Of a stretch of DNA of 64,000 bases, positions 55,136 to 63,512 are shown one piece after another (position 1 is the stretch's first letter; every line of letters begins with the position of its first letter). Made by a program: the position numbers and the translations under genes. The stretch lies in NCBI RefSeq assembly GCF_018138085.1, contig NZ_CP073105.1:3348001-3412000 (forward strand), given 5' to 3'. The notes under the pieces were generated by a model that was not told the origin of the DNA, searched no databases, and was given only the letters and a program-made list of their open reading frames with translations. Source of the DNA: Stutzerimonas stutzeri (GTDB taxonomy: Bacteria; Pseudomonadota; Gammaproteobacteria; Pseudomonadales; Pseudomonadaceae).

Positions 55136-57280
55136 CTAGCCAACCTCGCGCCGGAACGGAGGCAACGCGTTGAGAATCGCCTTGCCATAACGCTGAGTAA
55201 CCACTCGCCGGTCGAGCAAGGTGATGGTGCCGCGGTCCTCCTCGGTACGCAGCAACCGCCCGCAGGCCTGCACCAGCCGCAATGACGCATCCGGCACGGC
55301 GATCTCCATGAAGGGATTGCCACCGCGCGCTTCGATCCACTCGGCCAGCGCCGCCTCGACCGGATCGTCGGGTACCGCAAAGGGAATCTTGGCGATCACC
55401 ACGTGCTCGCAATACGCCCCAGGAAGATCAACCCCCTCAGCGAAGCTGGCAAGCCCGAACAACACGCTCTTCTCGCCGTCATCCACACGCGCCTTGTGCT
55501 TGTTCAGCGTCTCCTGCTTGGACAGATTGCCCTGAATCAACACCCGCCGGCGCCAGTCACGCTCCAGACCGTCGAATACGTCCTGCATCTGTTTGCGCGA
55601 TGAAAACAGCACGAGCGTGCCACGCGAAGCCTCAACCAGCGCAGGCAGGTCACGCACGATGGCTGCGGTATGCCCCGCCGCATCTCGCGGGTCAGCCTTG
55701 AGATCAGGCACGCGCAGCACACCGGCGTCAGCATGATGAAAGGGGCTGGGGACTACCGCGGTCACCGCGCAGCGCGGCAGGCCGGCGCGCATGCGATACC
55801 GGTCGAAGCTGTTGAGCGCGGTCAGCGTCGCGGAGGTGACCAGCGCGCCATAGCAGACATTCCACAGATTGCGCCGTAACGTCTCGGCCGCCAGGATCGG
55901 ACTCGCATTGACCTCGATGTCGAACAGCGCTCCGCCCTCGGCCAGAGTCAGCCAGCGCGCCATCGGCGGACTGTCTTCCGGGTCGTCGGCGGTGAAGGCC
56001 GTCCACAATTCACAGTTGCCCTGCGCCCGGGTCAGCAGACTGCCGAACAGCGGATACCATTCCTCGGCCTGATGACTGGCGATACCAACGCCCGCCTCGC
56101 CATCCATCGCCTCTTTCAGCAGCTCGGTCAGCCGTGTGAACAGGTCGTTGAGCTTGGCGAAGCCCTTCTTCAGCTCGACGCCCAGCTCGACCAGATGTTC
56201 GGGCACCACGCCACCGACAAAACGGTGCCGAGGTCGCTCGCGGCCCTCCATGTCTTCCCCGGCCTTGAAATCGGCCAGCTGCTCGCAGGCGCTGAACATG
56301 AATTGCTGCTGACTGCGCAGGTCGCGGGCGATTTCCGGGACCGCCTCGATCAGCCGGCCGAGATCGCCCGGTAGTGGGTGCTGGGCGAGCAGCTTGGTCA
56401 GGTTCTTTTCGACTTGGGCAAGCCAGTCGGCAGTCGAGCGCAACCGTGTGAAGTGCGCGAAGTGGCCGATGGCCTTGTCCGGCAAATGATGCCCCTCGTC
56501 GAACACATAGAGGGTATCGCGCGGATCGGGCAGCACCGCCCCGCCGCCCAGCGCCAGATCGGCCAACACCATGTCGTGGTTGGTCACGATAACATCGACT
56601 TTCGTCATGCCCTCGCGGGCCTTGTAGAAGGCGCACTGCTGGAAATTCGGGCAATGCCGGCCCGTGCACTGACTGTGATCGGTGGTCAGGCGCGCCCAGT
56701 CCGGGTCGGCCAGCTCCTCCGGCCAACTGTCGCGATCGCCGTCCCAACGATTACCGGCAAGCTTTTCGATCATGCTGCCGAACAACTTCTCGCTGCGTTC
56801 ATCCACGTCGATGCGGAAGCCTTCTTCCTCGAACAGCTGGGCGGTGGCGCTCTGAGCCTGACCTTCCTGAAGCAGGACATCGAGCTTGGACAGGCACAGG
56901 TAGCGACCGCGACCCTTGGCCAGGGCGAAGGAAAAGTTCAGGCCGCTGTTGCGCATCAGATCAGGCAGATCCTTGTGCACGATCTGCTCTTGCAGCGCGA
57001 CGGTGGCCGTCGCGATCACCAGGCGCTTGCCCGCCGCCTTGGCCGTGGGAATGGCCGCCAGGCTGTAGGCGACCGTCTTGCCGGTACCGGTGCCGGCCTC
57101 GACCGCGACCACTGCCGGCTCCCCGTCCCGGCGACCTTCGTCGTCAGCCTTGATCGCGCCCAGCACCTTGGCCACTTCGGCGATCATCAGACGCTGGCCA
57201 TAGCGGGGCTTCAGGCCTTTGGCTTCGAGAAATCGAGAGTAGGCGCCCTGGATCTGGGACTTGAGTTCGGTGCTGAGCAT
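55136..57280 (-). CDS. dinG: DinG-type ATP-dependent DNA helicase with Fe-S cluster
   Basis: The 714-residue superfamily 2 helicase (XPD-like) has the Walker A EAGTGTGKT at residues 61-69 and a DEGHH box near 261. Four cysteines at about 129, 205, 210 and 216 have the same spacing as those of the E. coli DinG 4Fe-4S cluster (C-x4-C-x5-C at the end). Motif VI is LVQACGRLLRTEEDRG. DinG unwinds DNA and R-loops and helps replication pass transcription. The start MLSTELKSQIQGAYSRFLEAKG fits the family; the upstream extension to 57400 does not. It stands apart from any cas genes. Confidence 0.95.
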   Translation of the reverse strand: MLSTELKSQIQGAYSRFLEAKGLKPRYGQRLMIAEVAKVLGAIKADDEGRRDGEPAVVAVEAGTGTGKTVAYSLAAIPTAKAAGKRLVIATATVALQEQIVHKDLPDLMRNSGLNFSFALAKGRGRYLCLSKLDVLLQEGQAQSATAQLFEEEGFRIDVDERSEKLFGSMIEKLAGNRWDGDRDSWPEELADPDWARLTTDHSQCTGRHCPNFQQCAFYKAREGMTKVDVIVTNHDMVLADLALGGGAVLPDPRDTLYVFDEGHHLPDKAIGHFAHFTRLRSTADWLAQVEKNLTKLLAQHPLPGDLGRLIEAVPEIARDLRSQQQFMFSACEQLADFKAGEDMEGRERPRHRFVGGVVPEHLVELGVELKKGFAKLNDLFTRLTELLKEAMDGEAGVGIASHQAEEWYPLFGSLLTRAQGNCELWTAFTADDPEDSPPMARWLTLAEGGALFDIEVNASPILAAETLRRNLWNVCYGALVTSATLTALNSFDRYRMRAGLPRCAVTAVVPSPFHHADAGVLRVPDLKADPRDAAGHTAAIVRDLPALVEASRGTLVLFSSRKQMQDVFDGLERDWRRRVLIQGNLSKQETLNKHKARVDDGEKSVLFGLASFAEGVDLPGAYCEHVVIAKIPFAVPDDPVEAALAEWIEARGGNPFMEIAVPDASLRLVQACGRLLRTEEDRGTITLLDRRVVTQRYGKAILNALPPFRREVG

Positions 57281-57367
57281 GGGCGCGGAAGCTGTATATA
57301 TTTTCAGTATTTCGAGTGGGTGGCTATGATAGCGCGCGTTCGCCCAATCGCCACCGGAGATTTGCCC

Positions 57368-57832
57368 ATGACCGCTTTCGCTCTGCCCTATTCGCTCCAC
57401 GTACTGGCCGCCATGATCTGGGTCGGGGGCATGTTCTTCGCCTGGATGGTGCTGCGGCCCGCCGCCGTCTCCGAGCTGCAGGCACCCGAACGGCTGAAAC
57501 TATGGGCCGAGGTGTTTCGCCGTTTCTTCAAATGGGTCTGGGTCACGCTACTGGTCTTACCGATCAGCGGAGTCGGCATGTGGCACATGCGCTTCGACGG
57601 ACTGGATGCGGCGCCCCGCTACGTGCACATCATGGCCGGCCTGTTTCTGGCGATGCTGGCGTTGTTTCTGCGCATTCAATTGCTCCAGCTGCCCGAGCTG
57701 AAGCGCGCCATCGCGGCGCAGGACTGGCCTGAAGGCGGAGCGGCACTCGGAAAGATTCGCCGGTTGGTGGGCATCAACCTGCTGCTAGGCCTGGCCGTCA
57801 TCGCGCTGGCCTCCGCCAGACCGATGCTCTGA
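57368..57832 (+). CDS. CopD-like four-helix membrane protein
   Basis: The 154-residue protein has four helices. The first (YSLHVLAAMIWVGGMFFAWMVL) contains the His and W-x-G-G motif of CopD-like proteins, and further His residues occur in VGMWHMRFDG and YVHIMAGL. These suggest haem or copper binding, as in CopD or HemJ-type proteins; the function is not established. The ATG at 57368 is 87 bases from the divergent dinG start. Confidence 0.85.
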   Translation: MTAFALPYSLHVLAAMIWVGGMFFAWMVLRPAAVSELQAPERLKLWAEVFRRFFKWVWVTLLVLPISGVGMWHMRFDGLDAAPRYVHIMAGLFLAMLALFLRIQLLQLPELKRAIAAQDWPEGGAALGKIRRLVGINLLLGLAVIALASARPML

Positions 57833-57867
57833 GCAACCGAGGCAAGCAGGCTCGCCCCACTGAATGG

Positions 57868-57890
57868 AAAAAGCCGGGCTAGGCCCGGCT
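57868..57890 (-). terminator. Terminator after the OmpA-family gene
   Basis: GCCGGGC pairs with GCCCGGC around three bases and on the minus strand is followed by TTTTT. The stem extends by GAATGG/CCATTC on the outside. Confidence 0.88.
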
Positions 57891-57911
57891 TCCATTCGCG
57901 TCAGCGACGAT

Positions 57912-58550
57912 TCAAGGGCGAGCTTCAACCTCAGCTTCTACGCGACGGTTGATGGCGCGGCCTTCGGCAGTCGAGTTGTCGGCGACCGGACGGGATTCAC
58001 CATAGCCAACCGAGTCGACACGGTTTGGCTCCAGACCGAACTGATTGACCAGCACGTCACGCACGGCATTGGCGCGGCGCTCGGACAGACGCTGGTTATA
58101 AGCATCGGTACCCACCGAGTCGGTGTGGCCTTCAACGACTGTCGTGGTTTGGTTGTATTGCTTCATGAAATCGGCCAGGTCCTTGATGTCGGCCATGCTG
58201 TCCTGCTTCACCTGCGCGCGATCGAAATCGAACTTGACGTCCAGCTCGACCCGAACAGGTTCGGCCATCGGCTCCGGTTCCGGCTCGGCGGTCGGCACGG
58301 GTTCGACCGTTTCCACCACTGCGACCGTTTCCTGCTCAGTACCGTTGGCCCAGCAATAAGCCGCGGCCATACCACCACCGATCAACGCACCGTATCCGGC
58401 ATAGGTGCTGCTCTCTATGGCGCCCAGCGCCGCACCGGTGACACCACCGGCGGCCGCACAGGTGGGCCAATCCTGCTTTTGCACCCCTGCACAGCCAGCC
58501 AGGACGGTGGTCATTACAATCACGGGTACTGCTGTCCGTAAGCTACTCAT
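57912..58550 (-). CDS. OmpA-family lipoprotein with glycine-zipper segment
   Basis: The 212-residue protein has a lipobox (VIVMTTVLAGC), a glycine-rich segment (AAGGVTGAALGAIESSTYAGYGALIGGGMAAA), a Glu/Pro linker (PTAEPEPEPMAEP) and an OmpA domain (VVEGHTDSVGTDAYNQRLSERRA, GRAINRRVEAEV). It probably links the outer membrane to peptidoglycan. AGGAGG precedes the ATG. It is the second OmpA-type lipoprotein in this region. Confidence 0.93.
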   Translation of the reverse strand: MSSLRTAVPVIVMTTVLAGCAGVQKQDWPTCAAAGGVTGAALGAIESSTYAGYGALIGGGMAAAYCWANGTEQETVAVVETVEPVPTAEPEPEPMAEPVRVELDVKFDFDRAQVKQDSMADIKDLADFMKQYNQTTTVVEGHTDSVGTDAYNQRLSERRANAVRDVLVNQFGLEPNRVDSVGYGESRPVADNSTAEGRAINRRVEAEVEARP

Positions 58551-58719
58551 TGGTTGAACCTCCTAATGTGGGATTGGCCAGAGCGCCATGCGGACGGCAT
58601 TAGCGACTCCAGTTGTAACGAGACTAGGACGGCACGCGCCGCCGCGCTAGTCTTTAGGCTTCGACTGATGCGCAAGTTGCTGTTCTGCGACCCGCACTGC
58701 CTACCTCGAGGATCCCGGC

Positions 58720-59217
58720 TTGGCTGCATCCCGCTCCGCCCAAACCCCACAGCAAGCGCTAGCCGCCTTGCTCGAACACGATGCCCCCGCGCGCCTGTTG
58801 CATGTAGGTTCCGGCGACATGCCCGCAGTACAGGCTTTCAGCCGTAGCCATGAAAACTGCCACGTCGAACGCGCACCGACCGGGCCGCTGTCCGCAGACC
58901 TGGCTGGGCGTCGGTACGACCTGGCCCTCATCGCCGATTGCCTGGAGCACATGCCGAAACGTGAAGGACTGCAATTGCTCGGCGGCATACGCAATCTCAA
59001 TGCCAGCCGTATCGCGGTGCTGGTCGATCTGGCGGCATGCGACTGGCAAGCCACCGACTTCTTCGCGCTAGCACTGCAGATCAGCGCTCGCTTCGAGCGT
59101 GACGAACAGACCTTGACCCTCTTCACCTACGACCTGCTCGCCTACAAGCAGGTTCCGGATTGGCTGAACGCGAAATACTGGGCCAATCCACAAATGTTCG
59201 GCAAATACTGGTGGTGA
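58720..59217 (+). CDS. DUF6231-like protein, methyltransferase-like fold
   Basis: The 165-residue product begins at a TTG, the only possible start after an in-frame stop at 58666, with GAGG upstream. [15 protein letters not shown] and [25 protein letters not shown] look like a Rossmann-type methyltransferase core, but the full SAM motif is weak. The C terminus [17 protein letters not shown] is very aromatic. From memory it corresponds to a conserved Pseudomonas family (DUF6231) found next to ychJ, as here. Confidence 0.75.
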   Translation: MAASRSAQTPQQALAALLEHDAPARLLHVGSGDMPAVQAFSRSHENCHVERAPTGPLSADLAGRRYDLALIADCLEHMPKREGLQLLGGIRNLNASRIAVLVDLAACDWQATDFFALALQISARFERDEQTLTLFTYDLLAYKQVPDWLNAKYWANPQMFGKYWW

Positions 59218-59221
59218 ACCC

Positions 59222-59710
59222 ATGACATCGCAGGAACCAGGACACGATACAAGTTGCCCTTGCGGCAGTGGCGACTCACTGGGCGAGTGCTGCGGTCGCT
59301 ACCACGAAGGGCATCCGGCGCCGAGCGCGGAACGGTTGATGCGGTCACGCTACAGTGCCTACGTACTCGGCCTTATCGACTACCTCAAAGCCACCACTTT
59401 GCCCGTCCAGCAAGCATCGTTGGACTTGCAATCAATGCAAGAGTGGAGCGCCACCAGCGTCTGGCTGGGCCTCGAAGTCGAGGACAGTCAGTTACTCGGC
59501 GGCCAACCGGAGCATGCGCGGGTCAGCTTTACCGCGCGCTGGCACGATGGGAATGGAGAGCACGTACAGCACGAGCGGTCGGCCTTCGTGCAACACGACG
59601 GGAAATGGTACTTCATCGATCCGACCGTACCCTTGAAGTCCGGCCGTAATGATCCCTGCCCCTGCGGGAGCGGACAGAAATTCAAGAAGTGTTGCGCCGC
59701 TTACCTGTGA
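59222..59710 (+). CDS. ychJ: YchJ family protein with two SEC-C zinc motifs
   Basis: The 162-residue protein has an N-terminal SEC-C motif ([17 protein letters not shown]), a central NTF2-like domain ([18 protein letters not shown]) and a C-terminal SEC-C motif ([16 protein letters not shown]). SEC-C motifs bind zinc and, in SecA, the chaperone SecB and ribosomes. The function of YchJ is not known. It starts five bases after the preceding gene and is likely co-translated with it. Confidence 0.92.
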   Translation: MTSQEPGHDTSCPCGSGDSLGECCGRYHEGHPAPSAERLMRSRYSAYVLGLIDYLKATTLPVQQASLDLQSMQEWSATSVWLGLEVEDSQLLGGQPEHARVSFTARWHDGNGEHVQHERSAFVQHDGKWYFIDPTVPLKSGRNDPCPCGSGQKFKKCCAAYL

Positions 59711-59725
59711 CGCCGACACCGAACG

Positions 59726-59765
59726 AAAAAAAGGCCGCACAAGCGCATCGCGCTGGCCGGCCTTT
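59726..59765 (-). terminator. Terminator between convergent ychJ and fpr
   Basis: AAGGCCG pairs with CGGCCTT, with an inner AGCGC/GCGCT stem. On the minus strand seven T residues follow, terminating fpr; on the plus strand TTTC follows, so it may work weakly for ychJ too. Confidence 0.85.
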
Positions 59766-59779
59766 CACATTCGCGGGGG

Positions 59780-60556
59780 TTATTTCTCGACGAATGCGCG
59801 CTCGATCAGATAGTGGCCAGGGTCGCCCATACGCGGCGAAGCCTTGAGACCGAAGCTGTCCAGCACTTCACTGGTCTCGGCCAGCATGCTCGGGCTGCCG
59901 CAGATCATCGCACGGTCGTCTTCGGGATTGATCGGCGGGAGGCCGATATCGCTGAACAGCTTGCCGCTGCGCATCAGGTCGGTCAGGCGGCCCTGGTTTT
60001 CGAAGGGCTCGCGGGTTACCGTCGGATAGTAGATCAGCTTTTCCTTCAGGGCCTCGCCGAAGAACTCGTTCTGTGGCAGATGCCCGGTGATGAATTCCCG
60101 GTAAGCCACCTCGTTGACGTAGCGCACACCATGGACCAGAACGACCTTGTCGAACCGCTCGTAGGTTTCCGGGTCCTGGATCACGCTCATGAACGGCGCC
60201 AGCCCGGTCCCGGTGCTGAGCAGATACAGATGCTTGCCCGGCAACAGGTCGCCCAAAACCAGCGTGCCGGTCGGCTTGCGGCTGATCATCAGCGAGTCGC
60301 CTTCCTTGAGGTGCTGCAAACGCGACGTCAGCGGACCATCGGGCACCTTGATGCTGAAGAACTCCAAATGCTCTTCATAGTTGGGGCTGGCAATGCTGTA
60401 CGCACGCATCAGTGGCCGACCTTCGACTTCCAGGCCAATCATCACGAATTGGCCATTCTCAAAGCGCAGGCCCGGATTACGGGTGGTTTTGAAGCTGAAC
60501 AGCGTGTCGTTCCAATGATGAACACTGAGGACTCGCTCGACGTTCAGGTTGCTCAT
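59780..60556 (-). CDS. fpr: Ferredoxin-NADP+ reductase
   Basis: The 258-residue flavoprotein has the FAD motif RPLMRAYSIASPNYEEHLEFF and the NADP motif STGTGLAPFMSVIQDPETY, and ends in the bacterial FNR tail FVEK. It passes electrons between NADPH and ferredoxin or flavodoxin and supports oxidative stress defence. It is divergently oriented to a LysR-type gene (finR) across 113 bases with a strong palindrome; in P. putida FinR activates fpr under superoxide stress. Confidence 0.95.
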   Translation of the reverse strand: MSNLNVERVLSVHHWNDTLFSFKTTRNPGLRFENGQFVMIGLEVEGRPLMRAYSIASPNYEEHLEFFSIKVPDGPLTSRLQHLKEGDSLMISRKPTGTLVLGDLLPGKHLYLLSTGTGLAPFMSVIQDPETYERFDKVVLVHGVRYVNEVAYREFITGHLPQNEFFGEALKEKLIYYPTVTREPFENQGRLTDLMRSGKLFSDIGLPPINPEDDRAMICGSPSMLAETSEVLDSFGLKASPRMGDPGHYLIERAFVEK

Positions 60557-60616
60557 TTAGGAAATTCCCCTTCTCGCGCGCATCGGCGCTGAACATTTGC
60601 GACAGTTTAACGGCCT

Positions 60617-60645
60617 CGTTAATATTCGCTAAACGAATATTAACG
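60617..60645. promoter_or_regulatory. Perfect palindrome in the fpr-finR promoter region
   Basis: CGTTAATATTCG, five bases CTAAA, CGAATATTAACG is a perfect inverted repeat with 12-base arms. LysR regulators bind such interrupted dyads, so it is the likely FinR binding site controlling both genes. The A+T content is far above the surroundings. Confidence 0.8.
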
Positions 60646-60669
60646 ATATAGCTTATCGGTCATATAGAT

Positions 60670-61596
60670 ATGCATTTTACGCTGCGTCAGCTTCAAGTGT
60701 TCGTCTCCGTTGCCCGCCAGGAAAGCGTTTCCCGCGCGGCCCAGAGCCTGGCGCTATCTCAATCGGCGACCAGCACGTCGCTGGCCGAACTGGAGCGCCA
60801 GTCTGGTTGCCAGTTGTTCGACCGCGCCGGCAAACGTCTCTGGTTAAACGCCCTGGGCCGCCAGTTGCTACCGCAAGCGGTCAGCCTGCTCGACCAGGCC
60901 AAGGCCATAGAAGACCTGCTTGCCGGCAAGACCGGATTCGGCTCACTCAGCGTCGGCGCGACATTGACGGTCGGTAATTATCTGGCGACGCTGCTGATTG
61001 GCAGCTTCATGCAACGCCATCCCGACTGCCGGGTGAAGCTGCATGTGCAAAACACTGCGCATATTGTCCAGCAGATCGCGCAACACGAACTTGATCTAGG
61101 TCTGATCGAAGGCGACTGTCAGCACCCCGACATCGAGGTGTCGCCTTGGGTCGAGGATGAATTGGTGGTGTTTTGCGCGCCGCAGCATGCCTTGGCGCAG
61201 CGCGGTCAGGTGAGCCTGGATGAACTCTCGCGAGAAGCCTGGATACTCCGGGAGCAGGGCTCGGGGACACGCCTGACGTTCGACCACGCCATGCGCCACC
61301 ATCCCGCCAAGCTCAACATCCGGCTCGAGCTGGAGCATACCGAGGCCATCAAACGAGCCGTTGAATCAGGCCTGGGGATCGGTTGCATCTCTCGCCTGGC
61401 CCTGCGCGATGCCTTCCGACGGGGCAGCCTGGTTGCGGTGGAAACCCCTGAACTGGATCTGACCCGGCAGTTTTATTTCATCTGGCACTCGCTGAAATAC
61501 CAGACAGCGGCAATGCGTGAGTTCATCGAGCAATGCCGGGCGCTGACCGCCGGGGTGCGCCGCAGCGACGAGATCGTGCTGCCCACCATCGCCTAA
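60670..61596 (+). CDS. finR: LysR-family regulator FinR
   Basis: The 308-residue protein has an N-terminal helix-turn-helix (VARQESVSRAAQSLALSQSATSTSLAELERQSG) and a CysB-type effector domain (VGATLTVGNYLATLLIGSF). Position divergent to fpr and the palindrome between them fit FinR, the fpr activator of Pseudomonas. There is no Cys pair near the effector site, so the redox signal is not evident. Confidence 0.88.
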   Translation: MHFTLRQLQVFVSVARQESVSRAAQSLALSQSATSTSLAELERQSGCQLFDRAGKRLWLNALGRQLLPQAVSLLDQAKAIEDLLAGKTGFGSLSVGATLTVGNYLATLLIGSFMQRHPDCRVKLHVQNTAHIVQQIAQHELDLGLIEGDCQHPDIEVSPWVEDELVVFCAPQHALAQRGQVSLDELSREAWILREQGSGTRLTFDHAMRHHPAKLNIRLELEHTEAIKRAVESGLGIGCISRLALRDAFRRGSLVAVETPELDLTRQFYFIWHSLKYQTAAMREFIEQCRALTAGVRRSDEIVLPTIA

Positions 61597-61689
61597 TGCG
61601 CGCGAACTCACAGATTGGCAAATGGATAGGCTATCGGGGCAGGAGCAACTGCAAGCCCATCGACGTGCGGCAGCATATGACGCCCGGCA

Positions 61690-62340
61690 TCAACTGCTAG
61701 GAATCGACTCCATCTGCTGGAGCAGTAATGCGGCCTGGGTCCGGGTGCGAACGCCCAGCTTGCGGAAGATCGCGGTCACGTGCGCCTTGATGGTCGCCTC
61801 GGAAACGTTCAGCTCGTAGGCAATCTGTTTGTTCAGCAGGCCATCGCAGACCATCGTCAAGACCCGGAACTGTTGTGGCGTAAGGCTGGCAAGCCCTTCA
61901 CTGGCAGCCTTGGCTTCGGGGCTGACGTGCGCAACGTCCTGAACATTGCTCGGCCACCAGACGTCACCATCGAGGACGACGCGCACGGCCTGCTGAATGA
62001 TTTCCAGCGAGCTGGACTTGGGAATGAAACCACTGGCACCGAATTCCCGGGAGCGCGCCACGACCGCAGCATCTTCCTGAGCGGAAATCATCACTACCGG
62101 CAACTGCGGATACTGACCGCGCAGCAAAACCAGTCCTGAAAATCCATAGGCGCCTGGCATGTTCAAATCCAGGAGCACCAGATCCCATGCCGAGGTCCGG
62201 GTCAGCTGGGCTTCCAATTCAGCGATGCTTGCCGCCTCGGACAACCTCACGTCGTCGCCCAAGCCAAGCGTCAGCGCTTGCTGAAGGGCGCTGCGAAACA
62301 GAGGATGATCATCGGCGATGAGGATTTCGTAAGCAGCCAT
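61690..62340 (-). CDS. erdR: ErdR/CrbR-like NarL-family response regulator
   Basis: The 216-residue protein has a receiver domain with the acidic pocket in LIADDHPLFRSAL and the phosphoacceptor Asp in DLVLLDLNMPGAYG, and a LuxR-type helix-turn-helix (LTPQQFRVLTMVCDGLLNKQIAYELNVSEATIKAHVTAIFRKLGV). The sequence is close to what I recall for ErdR, which regulates acetate and ethanol metabolism genes with the kinase MxtR/CrbS; the kinase gene is not in the window. It diverges from the EamA transporter gene. Confidence 0.85.
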   Translation of the reverse strand: MAAYEILIADDHPLFRSALQQALTLGLGDDVRLSEAASIAELEAQLTRTSAWDLVLLDLNMPGAYGFSGLVLLRGQYPQLPVVMISAQEDAAVVARSREFGASGFIPKSSSLEIIQQAVRVVLDGDVWWPSNVQDVAHVSPEAKAASEGLASLTPQQFRVLTMVCDGLLNKQIAYELNVSEATIKAHVTAIFRKLGVRTRTQAALLLQQMESIPSS

Positions 62341-62579
62341 GGCAGACCTATAGTTTTTTTATTGGCGCTTTCACCGGACCGGCGCCGGAGGGTCGGCAGC
62401 GGGCCGGCATGGACCCGGATTTGCTCGGGGATTGACCGGCGTGATGATATCGCGCCACCACCGGAAATTCGATCACCGCCGAACATTTAATCCGTCCAGC
62501 GGGCGCACACTGGCTTGAAGCAGTGGCCAAGCGCATCGGTTTGAGGCAAAGTTCGAGGCTTTCCCTGACGAGCTAGAAC

Positions 62580-63503
62580 ATGCGTAACCAAGCCCTTCGC
62601 GCCGATTTTCTGATGCTCATAACGGCCATGATCTGGGGCAGCGCTTTCGTCGCGCAGCGGGTCGGGATGGATAACATCGGTCCGCTGCTGTTCACCGGCC
62701 TGCGCTTCGCATTGGGCGCCATCGTTCTGCTGCCCCTATTGATCTATCAGGGTCGTGGTGCGGCCCGGCACGAACCCTTCCTACAGCGAGGCTTGCTGCT
62801 CGGCGGCATCTGCATGGGGCTGGCGCTGACGCTGGGCATCAATCTGCAGCAAGTTGGGCTGCTGTTCACCAGTGTCACCAATTCCGGATTCATCACCGGT
62901 CTGTACGTGATCGTGGTGCCGCTGCTGGGGCTGATCATCGGCCAGAAGACCGGCCTGGGTACCTGGCTGGGCGCAATCCTGGCGGTGGCCGGCATGGCGA
63001 TGCTCAGCATCGACGAGAACTTTCAGGTCGCCTCCGGTGATTGGATCCAGCTAGCCGGTGCGTTCGTGTGGGGCGTGCACGTATTGCTGGTGAGTTTCTT
63101 CGTCAGTCGGCACGACGCCATTCGCCTGGCTTTCCTGCAATTCACCACCTGCGCGGTTGTCAGCCTGGCGCTGGGCGCCGTTTTCGAAGAGACCACCCTG
63201 GACAATATCCGCCTGGCAGCGCCGGCCCTGATTTATGGCGGCATGTTCGCCGTGGGCGTGGGCTACACGCTGCAGGTCGTGGCCCAGAAGCATGCCATTG
63301 CCTCGCACGCGGCCATCATCCTCTCGCTCGAGGCGGTGTTCGCCGCCATCGCCGGCGCATTGTTTCTGGATGAGAACCTCAGCCTGCGCGGATACGCCGG
63401 CTGCGCGCTGATGTTCACCGGCATGCTCGCCGCACAGCTCTGGCCGCGCAAAGCCTCGCCAGTCCCGATCGACACCGAGATTCCACAAACCGCTCGGCAT
63501 TGA
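62580..63503 (+). CDS. EamA/DMT-superfamily transporter
   Basis: The 307-residue protein has ten predicted helices in two EamA repeats (first MLITAMIWGSAFVAQRVGMDNIGPLLFTGLRF; second LAGAFVWGVHVLLVSFFVSRHD). The final helices contain HAIASHAAIILSLEAVFAAIAG, a common DMT signature. Members export amino acids or metabolites; the substrate is unknown. The 239-base gap to erdR holds no clear motif. Confidence 0.92.
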   Translation: MRNQALRADFLMLITAMIWGSAFVAQRVGMDNIGPLLFTGLRFALGAIVLLPLLIYQGRGAARHEPFLQRGLLLGGICMGLALTLGINLQQVGLLFTSVTNSGFITGLYVIVVPLLGLIIGQKTGLGTWLGAILAVAGMAMLSIDENFQVASGDWIQLAGAFVWGVHVLLVSFFVSRHDAIRLAFLQFTTCAVVSLALGAVFEETTLDNIRLAAPALIYGGMFAVGVGYTLQVVAQKHAIASHAAIILSLEAVFAAIAGALFLDENLSLRGYAGCALMFTGMLAAQLWPRKASPVPIDTEIPQTARH

Positions 63504-63512
63504 CCCCTCGGC

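Noticed and set aside
55136..57280. CasDinG or a defence-linked helicase
   Set aside because: There are no cas genes or arrays near it, and it has the Fe-S cysteines and length of housekeeping DinG.
57281..57400. N-terminal extension of the DinG-type helicase
   Set aside because: It would overlap the start of the divergent CopD-like gene, and the family N terminus begins at MLSTELKSQ.
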